From Bretschneidera sinensis (lineage: Eukaryota > Streptophyta > Magnoliopsida > Brassicales > Akaniaceae), in NCBI GenBank assembly GCA_023935145.1, contig CM043700.1:34133456-34197455 (forward strand): a stretch of 64,000 nt of DNA. The letters are read 5' to 3'. Below are positions 26,301 to 39,311 of the stretch, one piece after another. Position 1 is the stretch's first letter, and each line of letters opens with the position of its first letter. Position numbers and translations under genes: made by a program. The notes beneath the pieces are model-generated. The model saw only the letters and a list, made by a program, of their open reading frames with translations, searched no databases and was not told the DNA's origin.

Positions 26301-29300
26301 CACAGTCAATCAAGACTAGAATTTCTTATTTTTGGGCATGTTGGTTACTTTATACTAATATTATTTTTTTGGGGATGAAGTAGGAATATTCTAGGGATTT
26401 CAGGACTAGGAAATTATGGATTTTGTTATTGGGATTCAAGTAGAGTTATTAAGTTTTCAATTTATTTCCTTATTTGTTTGTGTGTTCGATGCCTATATAT
26501 AGAGCACCTCTATTAGGATTTTAACTAGAGAGAACCACATGACCTGAAGATGGGACATGGATGCAGACTTATTCCGTAATTAGGTTTTGATTTATTGATT
26601 TGTTAATTCTTTTGGATGATTTGTAATTGAACAGGTTTTTAATGATGCGATTGAAGCCTTAAGGGTCTCATATAAGAAAATGAATCCTTTCTGTGTACCT
26701 TTTGCAACTACAAATATGGGTTCTGCTATGCTTGCAATGGATCTGGTAAGCTTAAGTTTAATAGTGCTACAATATTAGAACACATCCAATCAGTGTTACA
26801 ATTTTTGGACTTGACCCTTTAAATGCTAATCTACTCAGGGATGGATGGGCCCAAACTATTCGATCTCCACTGCCTGTGCAACCAGCAACTTTTGTATTTT
26901 GAATGCAGCAAACCATATCACTAGAGGTGAAGCTGTAAGTGGCATGCATTCGCTAGTTTTTCAGAAATGAAAGTATGGGAGTCTTGTATAGTCTTAATTC
27001 TGTGTGTTTGTTTTTTTAAATGTTTTAATAGAACAATCCAGTGATAAAGGAAACCAATATATTGTTCTATAGTTTTGATGCATTATTTTTAATATGTTTT
27101 ATTTTCCAAACTTGTAGGATGTGATGCTTTGTGGTGGCTCTGATGCAGCAATTATTCCTATTGGTATTTCTTTCTCCGTTTTCGGTATTACATTCATCCT
27201 AATGCATCAACTTGGCATATTATATTTTATGGATATTGGTGCAGGCTTGGGAGGATTTGTGGCATGTCGAGCACTTTCACAAAGGAACAATGATCCTACC
27301 AAAGCTTCACGCCCTTGGGATATTGTAATTTTTCAACAATTCTTGTGATTCATGCCTTCTTTTTCCTTTTCCTATTGCTTTATTTTAGACCTTCTAGATA
27401 TTTTTGGAAGCATGAATGATAAAATCAATGACAGTTGGAATTGCAGAAACAAGGATAATTAGTTATACCATTGAGTGGGTAATAAACCCAGGTTTATGAA
27501 TTATATGGATTCAATTTGCTTTCCTGCACTAGGAAAAATAGAACTTCACGTGTTGGTATCGTATGCTGTAAATAATTTTTAAGTTGTGACTAAAAATTTC
27601 TTGTCTGATCTCCATGCATTTTGGGAGTTGCGAGAAAGTCTGACAAAGTTATTCATTTAATTGGATGTGTGGCTAAATTAAAGGCGGTTACCCAAATATG
27701 CAATCCTGTTTTTTTTTTTATTTATTTTCTTGGTAAACTTCATATATGTTACTTACCTGGAAATATGGGTTTGTATATTGAACAGAATCGAGATGGTTTT
27801 GTCATGGGGGAAGGATCTGGGGTTCTGCTTTTAGAAGAATTAGAGCATGCCAAGGTATATTCATTTTCAACTCAACAAACCAATACCCTAATACTTGATG
27901 TCAGTATGGTTTGTGTTTCCCTCCAATCATCTCAATTTAGTTTGACAACTAATATCCATTATGTATCTTGGCCCACATTCTTATTCTTTGGCATTTCTGT
28001 TGTCATACCAGTGCAGCTTATACTTCTCCATATTGGTACAGTTATTGATCTCCGTTAAATCAGCACATGAACTTTCTCATTTATCCTTGGTTTCTTTCTA
28101 TCACATGGTGATGCTAAAGTGTTTTCATGGGTTACTTGTGATAAGCACTTTCTTTTGAGTCATCAATTTTGTAGCTCAATTCTGATTTTGCAGAAAAGAG
28201 GTGCAAATATTTATGCAGAATTTCTTGGTGGGAGCTTCACCTCTGATGCTTATCACATGACTGAACCTCGCCCTGATGGTAATCTGCCATATTTTTTGTG
28301 CTTGAAATTCTAAATTCGTTTTCTTTCACTTCTTTTTTTTTTTTTATTCTTCTTCTTGTTCTATTTCTGATATTTCATTGTTAGGGCAATTTTCTTTTCA
28401 TGCCTATCAAGTTTCGAAAATAAAAATAGTATACTTATGCTAAAGCTCTCTGTAAGTGGATCATATTGCTGCATCCCTGCATACATAAATTATACAGTTC
28501 TAGAAGTTAGTGGTATTGCCTCTTTAATATATTGCCATTCTTATGGGTGTTCACGAATCACGAGTCGGTTTGGTCAGATAGTTAAAAGAAATTTGGTCCA
28601 AACTGAATTTATTATTGACTAAAATTTAATTTGTTTGATTCGAGCTGAGACAAAACTCGGGCAACATTTGATGAGAGATAGAGAGAGGGAGATAGGTTAC
28701 TACTATAAATGGATTACCATACAATGTGGAAAAGAGAGGGAGGGGGTTACAACAAATGTGTAACCGAAAAATCTGGAAAGATGTATAAGTTGTTGATATG
28801 AAGGCCAAAAATGAGTCAACATTTACTATTGTCTTGCTTCCCACAAGATTACTATAAATGGGTTACTGTACAATACAGAAATGAAGGGAGGGAGCAAGGG
28901 GGTTACTATAAATGGGTTACCGACAATGTGGAAAGATGTATAAGTTGCTGATATGAAGGCCAATAAAGAGAACATTTATTATTTATTGTCTTGCTTCCCA
29001 CGAGAAAATAATAACTTAACATTTAACATATTTGTTAGATTTGGGTTCTGTAAGTTATTAAATATTGAAACTGAAATTCTCAAACTTGTCGGGTTCCTAA
29101 ACTTTATGCCTGAAACTGAACTGAGCGTATGTGATCCGAATTGGTCTTTTGGGTTGTGCCTGCACACCCTAGCCGTTATTAAAACTCGTTATTGTTGAAT
29201 CTTAAATATCTTCTCAGTTGGGCTGCAATCTATTGCTTTTCTTATTTGTAACCCAGCTAAATATGTAGAACAAACAATTCGTACAATTTGTAATTTTGAA

Positions 29301-31992
29301 CTCGAGTTCTAGTACCTGAGTATTTTCAGCTTATTTGTAATAATATTCAACAAAATCCCTTGAAACATTAAATAGATGATTATTATTATAACAGATTTGA
29401 AAACAGAAACAGAAAATGGACTCTGCATGTCCTATTGAATACTCCTTCCTGATAATTGTAGTCATTTTTTCCTACTTTGGAAGTCAAAATTATAGTCCTC
29501 TTTCAAAACGTCAATATATTATCATTAAATTTCCACCCATTGAATTGATGAAGATAACATGGAAAGTAGTTATAGTGTTAATCCAGAAGAATGTAATAAC
29601 TAACACTTATTCTTAAATGTTGTGCATGGTCAAACAGGACTAAAAACTGGGATGGAGTGCATGGTATGCACTTCAAATGATCAACCAAAGACCGTATTCG
29701 GTTAGTCTGGCTGCAGATTCTGAGTACTTAAATGAGTTAATTCAAATTAGTACAGTACACTTTTGACAACTTTGGTATACTAAGAATCTTTGGGAAGTTA
29801 TAAAAAACAATCTTTTAGAGGTCTCTTGGTGTCTATCTTACATAGCACTAGTGGGAAACATAAAACTTACTTCGCCTGTGTCATGCTTGATATAGCAGGG
29901 TAAAGGAGAATCACACTAGGTTGGCACTCAACAACCAGCACAAAACTGTAATCACATATTTACGAACATGAATCTTGCAAATATATAGGAGGGAGTGGAG
30001 GATGTGGTTAGATGGAGGGATAGTCAGGGTAAAGGCTTTGCGGTGAAATCTTTCTATAAGATTCTTGTGGATGGAGATTCCTCAGATGGTCCAATTTTCT
30101 TTGGAAAACAATTTGGTATTCCGGTGCCCCGAAGGAAGTGTGTTTTTTGGGTGGGAAGCCGCTTGGGAGAAAATTCTTACTTTAGATAATTTACAAAAAA
30201 GAGGGAGGGTGTTGGTTAATCGGTGTTTCATTTGCAAAAGTTGTGGAGAAACCGTGTTTCATCTTTTGTTGGAATGTTCTTTGGCTAGAGCTCTTTGAGA
30301 GATGGTTTATAAGGTTTTGGGTGTCTTGAGTTTTCGCCGGCTCCGTAAAGGATGAAATTTGGGCTTGGAGTGGGCTTCGGTCATCAAAGAGTCCTAAGAA
30401 AGCTTACTCTATGATTCCCCTCTCTATCTTTTGGTTAGTTTAGATTAAGAGGAACCGTAGAGCTTTTGATAGGGTTGAGAGACCTTTATTTTTAATTAGG
30501 GAAAGGTGGTTCAATGCCCTCATTTTTTGGGTTACAAGAAATTCTTTTGTAAATGAAATAGATATAGTAGCTTTTGTTGAGTCTCTCTCCTGTAGATAAC
30601 CTTGTACATGGGTTGCACCCCCTTGGTGCGCTTTTTTTTTTAATGTATTTTATTCACTTATAAAAAAAAAAAAGGATTCATGTAGCCAACCCCAACTAGT
30701 TCGGGGCTGAGTTGAGTTGCAAGCGGAACATTAACTCAACTTGCCTTTTGATTTTGTAGTCTCTATCTGTTGTTACCAAGTTCACTTTCTTTGTTTGAAC
30801 ATAGTCATTTAGAAGAAAGGAAAGTTCTCTAATATTGATAAATATTTTGATCATCAAAAGAATTCTTTAAAAAAAGAAGAAATTCCTGTATGAGCACATC
30901 TAGAGGTGAGGGATGTGCTTCTTTAAAGATCTTCAGCAATGTGTAATACTTTAATCTTTAATTTGTCACATTTTCAGGCCTTGTATCTCTCTTTTGAACC
31001 TCCCTTGTCCAAAACTTACACTAATGTCCAATATTTGCAGGGGTTGGTGTCATTCTTTGTATTGAAAAGGCCTTAGCTCAGTCTGGTGTCTCTAAGGAAG
31101 ATGTCAATTACATAAATGCGCATGCTACATCTACACCAGCTGGAGACCTCAAAGAGTACCTTGCTCTGCTTCATTGTTTTGGCCAGAATCCAGAGGTAAC
31201 TTAGTTGATTAATATTTTGGTTTAGTCTCTAGAAGCCATCAATTCCTAATATTATTATTTTGTGATTCTTTATAAGATCTCCGATATTTGCAGTTAAGGG
31301 TGAATTCGACAAAATCTATGATTGGTCACCTACTCGGAGCAGCTGGTGCCGTGGAAGCTGTTGCAGCAGTACAGGTAACCAATTTATGGATTTAGTGTGG
31401 TTGTATATTGACTGAATTAAGAAAATGCTGTAACATATAGATATAATTTTGTAATGAAATGTAAGATTTATGATGTTTTTCTTCTTTAAAAGGTCTTATT
31501 GATTGTGCCTGCACCCTTCCACGCAAACCTTTTATTTTATTTTATTTTGTGGGCATGCATAAGTTACTACAGATGCAAAGCTGATATCTGATATTGCTTT
31601 CTGTTTTAGTTCCTCTATTCTTTTTTTATTGTTTATGCTATTTCCTTTTTATTCATAGGCCATAAGGACAGGGTGGGTTCATCCAAATATCAACCTGGAA
31701 AATCCAGATGAAGGAGTGGTATGTTGTCATTTATGTCCTTGTTACTTTTGTTAATATATGATGTCTTATGACATAATTTACATGTAATTTACTTCTCAAC
31801 CGTGGTCGATAAAAATCCAATATTTTTTCCTGTCATGGTGTGAGACTGTCTCATGTTGCTTACACATCATTTCAGGATACTAATGTGCTAGTGGGCCCAA
31901 AGAAAGAGAGATTGAACATTAAGGTAGCATTATCTAATTCTTTCGGGTTTGGTGGCCACAACTCATCGATCATTTTTGCCCCTTACAAGTGA
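23380..31992 (+). CDS. FAB1: 3-oxoacyl-[acyl-carrier-protein] synthase II, plastid (KASII)
   Basis: Thirteen coding exons: 23380-23794, 25452-25657, 25782-25985, 26635-26745, 26839-26934, 27118-27163, 27245-27324, 27786-27854, 28194-28278, 31041-31195, 31294-31374, 31659-31718 and 31876-31992. All introns are GT-AG; 1725 nt encode 574 residues. The enzyme condenses malonyl-ACP with palmitoyl-ACP to make 18-carbon acyl-ACP in plastids. The Ser/Arg-rich N-terminus (SPLCTWLVAACMSV, then LSRWARRRR) is a transit-peptide region and matches plant FAB1. The ketosynthase core starts at RRVVVTGMGVVTPLG. The catalytic triad is present: Cys325 in STACATS, His465 in NAHATSTPAGD and His501 in MIGHLLGAAG, with the conserved Lys496. 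It ends in GFGGHNSSIIFAPYK. FAB1 is slightly shorter in Arabidopsis. Intron 1 holds a tandem duplication and intron 10 (2.76 kb) a LINE fragment. The gene appears functional. Confidence 0.96.
24176..24499 (+). repeat. Tandem duplication (period 159 bp) in KASII intron 1
   Basis: GTTTGTTATTGGAAGGTTGA begins at 24176 and again at 24335. The two units stay about 95% alike up to AGGGAACCAAG. The period is 53 codons, so both strands remain open through both copies. I recognise no protein in either reading. Confidence 0.9.
28701..29005 (+). repeat. Tandem duplication (period about 150-157 bp) in KASII intron 10
   Basis: TACTATAAATGG...GGAAAGATGTATAAGTTG...GTCTTGCTTCCCAC occurs from 28701 and again from 28850 (with a partial internal repeat at 28904). 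It is non-coding, and the copies differ by small indels. Confidence 0.75.
29990..30673 (+). mobile_element. 5'-truncated LINE 3' end in KASII intron 10
   Basis: Interrupted frames read the C-terminal zinc-binding part of plant LINE reverse transcriptase: WRDSQGKGFAVKSFYKIL, then RGRVLVNRCFICKSCGETV and FHLLLECSLA (Cys-Cys-His-Cys pattern), then RNRRAFDRVERP. It is followed by GGTTGCACCCCCTTGGTGCG, a T-rich stretch and a terminal oligo(A) at 30661-30673. It lies in the same direction as KASII. Frameshifts and stops make it inactive. No clear target duplication was found. Confidence 0.8.
30674..30722 (+). mobile_element. Au-SINE-like 3' fragment next to the LINE tail
   Basis: GGATTCATGTAGCCAACCCC followed by AACTAGTTCGGGGCTGAG resembles the conserved 3' region of plant Au SINEs (ATGTAGCCGACCCCA...). 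Only this short piece is present. The match is from memory of the consensus and should be treated as tentative. Confidence 0.4.
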
Positions 31993-33335
31993 AGTAGATC
32001 TGGTGTTGCTACTCTAACCTTGCTGTAACTTGCTGTAAGGTATGCAGAATCTGTAATTTGTTTCCCAATTTTCTGCAATTAGGAACTGGATAAAAAGAAA
32101 AACTGTATCAAAGGCCTGATTTTTGAATACCATTATCCCATATGATAGTATGAATTGATTCAGAGTTCGTTCTCTTTTTATAGCTTACTATTTCCTAGTA
32201 CGTGACGATTTTATCGGCTAATCACTGGTGAAATTCAATTGTTATTCATCAGCAAGGAAAAATGAAAAAGCGAAAATCTAATTATAGAATTACAAGTCAC
32301 TTCATTTTTCTGATTGATCTACACTAAAGACTTTGAAACTCTTTCCTATGCCAGCTGTTCAGTTGGTAAGTGTCGATGGGTTGTCCATGTCTTGCAAATA
32401 CCCTTGAGATGCCATCTTAAGTAATTGTCTTTGCGTTGATGGGTTGGCTATGTCTTGCAGAGTACCCTGAAGATCCCATGTTTAGTAGTTGTCTTTTAAA
32501 CGGAAAATCGCATTTGAAGACAACTATTTCAGCTGGACAGTACATCTTTTAGAGAACTCCCTGGCTAATGACTCTCCAGACTGCGGAAGGAGAATATTGA
32601 ATGGTTACAAGTGGTTATTATGGTTTTACTCTTCTATTATTGTCACAGTTCTTTAGTTCTCTTATAAATAACCAGTGGAACTTGACATGAGCCATGGAAC
32701 AACCACATCAGTTTTCGCCTTGTCTAATTTTCGTTTACATGTACAATTATGGCAAAATTAGATTTTTTTTGATAGTCAAGTTATAACGAATTTTGTTCCA
32801 GCAGTGTTATGTGCATGCAAGTCTTTTCCCGATTTCCCTTTTCTCCTTTACCGGGAAAATATAGAGCAGTGTTAATGCCTTCTACGGCTCTACCATCCGG
32901 AAAAATGAGGGTGTTGATACCTTATTTCCTTAACCATTGGAAGTAATGAAATACCAAAGCCAAATAATGACACAATTTTAGCAACCCAAGCTCCCCATTG
33001 ATACCAAATCATACAAGGAATTGCAAAGAGAAGCCCTCAGTCTTAATGCATTGTAGTAACCCACCTTCCAGTTGAAAGTCGCACGCTAAAAAGAAGACTC
33101 ATTTAAGTACTGTAGCAAATAACAGTTTTACTGTGGTTGATAAAGTGACAATTTGTGGCAAAATGTTACATCTCTGCCTCAGCTTTTCCCTACCTCGCAC
33201 ACTTCAATTATATATGCAAGGCCATAATATATTCTCTTTGCTCTCAAGATTTCGTACCGCAGCTTTAATATGATAAACGTGCATAATCTTACAACTTTAA
33301 GAGGACAGATAAACATTTATGTATCAAACAATGCT
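31993..33335. other. Convergent 3' flanks of KASII and RRP12
   Basis: This holds the 3' UTRs of both genes. There is no further gene. A diverged 63-bp tandem duplication lies at about 32370-32497 (GATGGGTTGTCCATGTCTTG, then GATGGGTTGGCTATGTCTTG). Confidence 0.5.
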
Positions 33336-36300
33336 CTAGAGTTTCTTCTTGCTGCTTTTCTTCTGAGCCCTCTTGAACTTCGTGAATTTCATGGAGAGCG
33401 CACTTGAGGCACTCTTCCCTTCAAATTTTTTTGTCATCTTTACCACGCTTGCCATACCTCTTCTTGCTGCTGCCCGATGCTCTGGTCTACGGCTCATCAT
33501 CTTGCGATCAAGGGGCCAATATGCATATGGTTCAAGCTTATCCTTCTTATTTAAATCCCCACCTGCCTTCTTGCTTGCATACTCATTGCCGGTGTAAGCC
33601 CATCCAGACTCCGATGTTTTCCTTCGCTTCTGGTTTCTCCTTGATGAGTTCACAGAAAAGAGACTACCTGCTTCACTCCTTACATCGGAGTTGGCAACAG
33701 AGGGCTTCACCTTTTTCGGTTTCCCTCCTTCATGAATTATCAGTCGCCCTTCAGAGTCTACATCTGGCTCATCATCTGATTCGGACTTCCGTTTGAGATG
33801 CTCAGATGAACGAAGAGCTGACCTTGTCTTGCGCTGATCAAGCAAATCAAGTGGTTCATCTTCTAATTGGTCAAACAAGTCTTCAGGCAAGCTCTTATCA
33901 GCTATACGAGTTCTTTTGGACCTGGACAAATTATAGTTGAATGTATTAGTTCAGGTTAATTTGGAGCAAGGAAATTCAAAAGCATACAAGAGACCAGATC
34001 AGTGGACCCTCCCCAAAAACCATAAGGCTAAAACTGCTCATAATTCACTATGAAAAGTATGACTGTTTATGCTTTTGAACATTACTTGACAGATGCAAAA
34101 TTATGAACTGAAATGTTTGACGGATCAGATGTCAACTGACCGTAATAAAGATGCCTTGGATTTCAGTAGTGAGAAAGCCTTGCTCTGTCGACCAGAAACT
34201 GTCTTTGCATCCATGTATTCTGCGTCACTGTCCTCATCTTCATCCCCAGAATCAGAAAATATTTTTGTATGATTCCATCTGCTATGCCTGAAATAAATAT
34301 AACAGTTAATTAGAAAAATCACTTACGAGCACATTTACAACTTACACCAATCCACACATGGCTACCAGTCAGACTGAGTGAATTGACAAATCCATGAGGG
34401 GAAATCATGTATGTGGCCAATTTTCTCAGCAAAAGGATGGCCAGTGATAGTCAAAAGCATACCCACATTTGGAATAAGTTAGTTTCCTGTTAACACCTAC
34501 TTTCAGTGCTTTCAAACAAAAAAAAAGTAAGGCAAAAAGAATGAAATCACATCCGCCATGGGCTTACTAAACATTGACAAGAAATAGTATAATAATATAG
34601 TACATAGTTCAGTATATTGTACTCAGGATCTATATATGTTTACACCAATATCATAATATAATGGGACCTGGATGTAGTCGCCTTTGACAGATGAGATCTA
34701 CTTTCATCAGAATTAGCTGCAAGTTTCCTCTCTTTACGCTCCTTGATCTGTGCTCAACAAAGACAAATAACTACTTCAGAAGTTAAACCCTGATAATTTG
34801 CAGTTTTGCACTCCAACAAGACATCTTTTGACAAACCTTTCGTATGTTAGTAAGGAGTTTCATGTGTTCCTCAGGCATCACAGACTTAACAGCATCCATA
34901 CCACATTTCCTGACGAGCATTTCCAAAAGAAGCTTGACCTGGTAAAGTTAAAATTGACAGAATAAAAAAAATATGAGAATTTGGACCACTTAAGGAGACT
35001 CCAGCTATTTCCCAACAAACCAACAATATGGGGTACTGCAACCAATAGGAGCATACATGATGGTGAGTAGATACTTTTCTTTTTATTGAAGTAGATACTA
35101 TTATACTGCACAACCAATCCATTCAATAGAGAGAGCATTTTAGTCCAAAATCTTAATCCCAAAAATGATTTCCCATAAACATTTTACTTCACAAGGGAAC
35201 ACGAGTTACTATGAATAACCCAGAAAGCATAATGAGAAACTTTAAGGGGCATTGGTACTGATGAAATTAAAAGCATCTATGAGGACAAGATAATGATATT
35301 TGTCTGAAGCCTTACTGCTAATGCAGCTCGTCACCCTATTACAACCAATTGAGAAAAATGCATGCTCCTATTGAACTGATGAAATAATTGAGAAGGATGC
35401 TAATGGACAAATATTAATATAGCATGTACATTCATCACAAACCGAAAATATAACAATATGTGGGCTAAGAAACTGACGGGTGTGAACACAAACCTTGGCT
35501 TTAAAATGGTTTTTAGTGTTATCCTGCCACTTCAGCAAGCCTTCTACCACGCTCTTCAAGTGTGTTTGCAACCCTTCAGCCTGTGATTTGGCCACCAATA
35601 CCTTCAATAAACCCAAATTTGCCTGCATCATAAAGCAGTTGACTTCAGATAAGTACGAAAAAGGAAAAATCAAAGAGCATGATTCATTATGTTCATTCAA
35701 CCCAACAAAATGAGACCAAAATGGCTATCTTAGAAAGAGAATAAATCTTAACCCCTGGACCTCTGGTATACATACACACAAATTGAGAGAGAGAGAGAGA
35801 GAGAGGAACAGACCTTTATAATTTCTCTATTCTTTCTTTGAAGGAGGAGAAATGTGGAAGGAAGCAACTGGTAAGCATTAGAAACAAGATCAGAGAACTC
35901 ATAAGCCAACCGCGCTAAGCCTTTCACAGCAGCACTAATCATATGAGGAGTTTCTCCAGCCAGGCCTCCAGCTACCTATGACCATGAATAAAGCTAATAA
36001 AAATCCACTTGAAGATTAAAATAAATTTTGCTGAAACTTCAAAAAGGAAAGGCAAAACAAACTATCTGACAATGAATTTTTGAAACAGCAATCAAACAGA
36101 CCCCTTACCATGTTAAAAAACTGGTACAAATTTTCCTTCTTTCCACCATTCTCTTCATCTCCATATGCATGGCCAATTTGGACAAGCACATCATAAGCTC
36201 TATTTCTTGTTTTCTTGTTAGTCTGCAAGAAAAAGCAAGGAATTTCAAAGCCATTACGAGTGAAAGGGAGGGAGGGAAGTCGCAAATGATAAGGCTAGCG

Positions 36301-39269
36301 AGAGAGATTTTTAGTTTACAGTAATATAATTATTTAAAAAATGTACATATTTTTAAAAAATAGATGGACATAACACAGATACCAGTTGCACTACCACCAG
36401 CCACCATACTATGATAACATTATGCTCACAGCAACCACCATAGAGCATCTACAACTACTGCAAGCAGTATTGCTTAAGTATGCGCATTGTATTCGGATCA
36501 TCCACCATTTTATTCACGACAACTATTAAAAAAATTGCTTGGTAATATTTTTAAAGCAGAAAAAAATAAATGACTGAACAATAAGTAAAATAATAATACC
36601 AGCTCAGAGAAATAGCCAGAATTTAGCAATAAGCAACATAAATATTTTTTATAATTTGATAGAAGATCAATCTTTTTCTTTTTCAATATCAACTATGTAA
36701 GCCAGCTTCAATTTATGGATAAAGAACACAGGCGATTTCCTATAATCACTCAATACACACGCTTATTCTCTGATCATTCGTAAACACATAGAAGCAAAAA
36801 AATGCCCTGGAAACGGAAAGCTTAATAGGAAAACCATGGGGCAGGCACAGATTGCCAGGAGAAGACAAGGCATGGAAAGCCAATTTCAATGTTAAGGCTG
36901 CAATAGGAGCAGACCTAGGCAGCTTTCTTCAATAGTCCCCACCAACTTTAGATACTCCAAGACTACTACGTAGAAAAAACTCTTAATACTTGCAGCACTC
37001 GAGTCATAAGATTATAATGCAAGTTGTATTATAAGAAACTATTATTTCTATATGACCCCAATGTCCAGTTCTACTTGATCTTCAATGAAGCTAACAGAAA
37101 TACGCAGAACAAAATGCAGTTTGTTTGGCATGTCCATATATTCTTCTTGACTGAAGCTAACTTCACAGTTCAACAATTTTTATATAGATTCTTTTTTTAT
37201 AATTTTTTTATTTATTTAGTTAACCATGATTCTGCCAGATTGTGGACCCAAAAATAAACTTTAGATAAAGAGAGATCTGAAAATTAGAAATACAAAAGCA
37301 CTCTGAAGTAGCTGATATGTACTACCTCTTTAAGAGCAAGTACTATTTCAGTTAAGAACGATGTAAGAATGTCACGCCTCTTCTGCTCTGAACCATCCTG
37401 GATAAGAAGCATAAGTTATTCAAATATGGAGTACTACTTATCAAATAAGAGAAGTACAAAAATAATATTTTATGTTAAAAATATTTCAACTTGATAATAC
37501 AGGAAGAGTATAGCACACTTATGTTAGAGAAAAAACTTATCAGTTAAGATTTCTTACAACCTTGGAGACATGGGCTATTATGAAGTACAAACAGTCAAGT
37601 CTGTGCCGTTTGGCAGAAAAATGGCATGAAAGCAGCACTTCGATCATAAGTCCAAGCAATTCCTCAAGCTTTGAAGAAAGAAATCCATAATTCTGACCAC
37701 GAAAATCCATAACATCGTATTATTATTCAGAGAGATTTATTTTTAAAAACCATTAAAGAAAAAGTAAAGCTTACTGCTAACATATAAGGTACTGACCCAG
37801 CAGTAGAAGTGCCCAAATAATTCTCTCCTCAATAAACAGGAGAAATATAACATGCATGAAAGTTATTTCTAAAACATTTGACAGATCAATCTCTCTTTCA
37901 AACCATTTAACCATGTTTTCTCCAATTCTAATCATCCATAATGCTAGTTGCATTATAGCACGGAAGTTTCGAGTAGAAGTCAAAAGCAGTGGCATAATGG
38001 AACGACAGAGTTCAGAAGCTTTAGCAATGGAAAAAGAAATACCCTGAGAAGAATTGAAAGAACTTTGTATGCTTTCTTTTGGATCAAACCTTCAATATCC
38101 TGCAGTTCAAGAATCTCATTTTCAAGTCATAATTGCTTTAACATCTCTACTGTAAAAGAGAAGATAGGAGTTACTCCGTACACAACAAAGTTGAATCACA
38201 AAAAAAAATAAATGGTCATTGACAAACCTGTAATGCAGGCTTTATTGCATTGAATAAGACATCTATCTCTTTAGCATCCAAACCTGGCAAAAGTGAAAGC
38301 GCCAGGTCCAATAGTCGGGCCCTGCAGTTATTTATGTTTTTTAAGATACAAAGAATACAGTCAGATGCAGTGGACACTGAATAGAACTGCGGATGAAAGC
38401 AATGTATCACAGTCCAAGGGACTGTTGCACATGCAGTCGTAACAGAGCAGTAGAAAGAAAGAAAAATGACCTCACAAGTGATGGAGAGCTTTCATTGGAC
38501 GAATCATCGCTCTGCATAGAATTATTTCTTAAACTTCCTGCTTTTCCAACCTGTTGCGTGACCTCCAAAAGCCTTTGCATTGTCCTTGCGAATAACCTTG
38601 TTACGACCTTTTTTTCTGCTATGGAAGCAAACTCACCAATTGCAGACTGTAAGCGATGCAAACATAATTAGCAACTGCAAAAGCTGGAATTAACACATAA
38701 ATGGAATTTACTCTGTTATACACCTTTCTACGCAGATGACACATCTATAACAGAGGTTTCAACACATATAGAGAAAACTATGTCAATTGTCCAACATGAC
38801 AGGATTATTCATACATATGTTGGTGCAACTATGCCAAGTGGCATATTCTAGTCCCTAGTTGGTAAAAGCAGCTTTTGAAACGGACAAATGCCTAAAGAAA
38901 TTGAAAGCAACAGATACAAGAACCCAACGATTCAGATCTACAATTTGAAAAATTAGATGGATCCTTTCAATTCAAGAGGGGGAGGGGGGAAGGCACTTCC
39001 AAGCCTCTGCTGATTCCAGGGCATGTCCCTCAAACAATAGGTCCAATGTGATCCACTGGACAATACAGTAGGCACTCAGATCTATCTTCCACATCGAGTG
39101 TCTCAGAAAGAATGCCAGAATATTAGCCTTAGGGTGCAATAAATGTGAAGGAAATTGTAGTTTAACAAGTGATAAGAAAGATGAAAACTACACAACCAGA
39201 GTGTATCAATTCAATGTTTAAAATTCAACAACTGATTTGCAGAGATATGATGCGACACTCTTAAAAAAT

Positions 39270-39311
<42 letters not shown>

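Noticed and set aside
31876..31992. GFGGHN in the last KASII exon considered as the second catalytic histidine
   Set aside because: In the ketosynthase family the second catalytic histidine is in the STKxxxGHLLGAAG motif (exon 11). The C-terminal GFGG motif is structural.
33373..33796. Two plus-strand ORFs of 74 and 130 codons
   Set aside because: They are antisense shadows of the last RRP12 exon, which has the right phase, length and Lys-rich C-terminus for the family.
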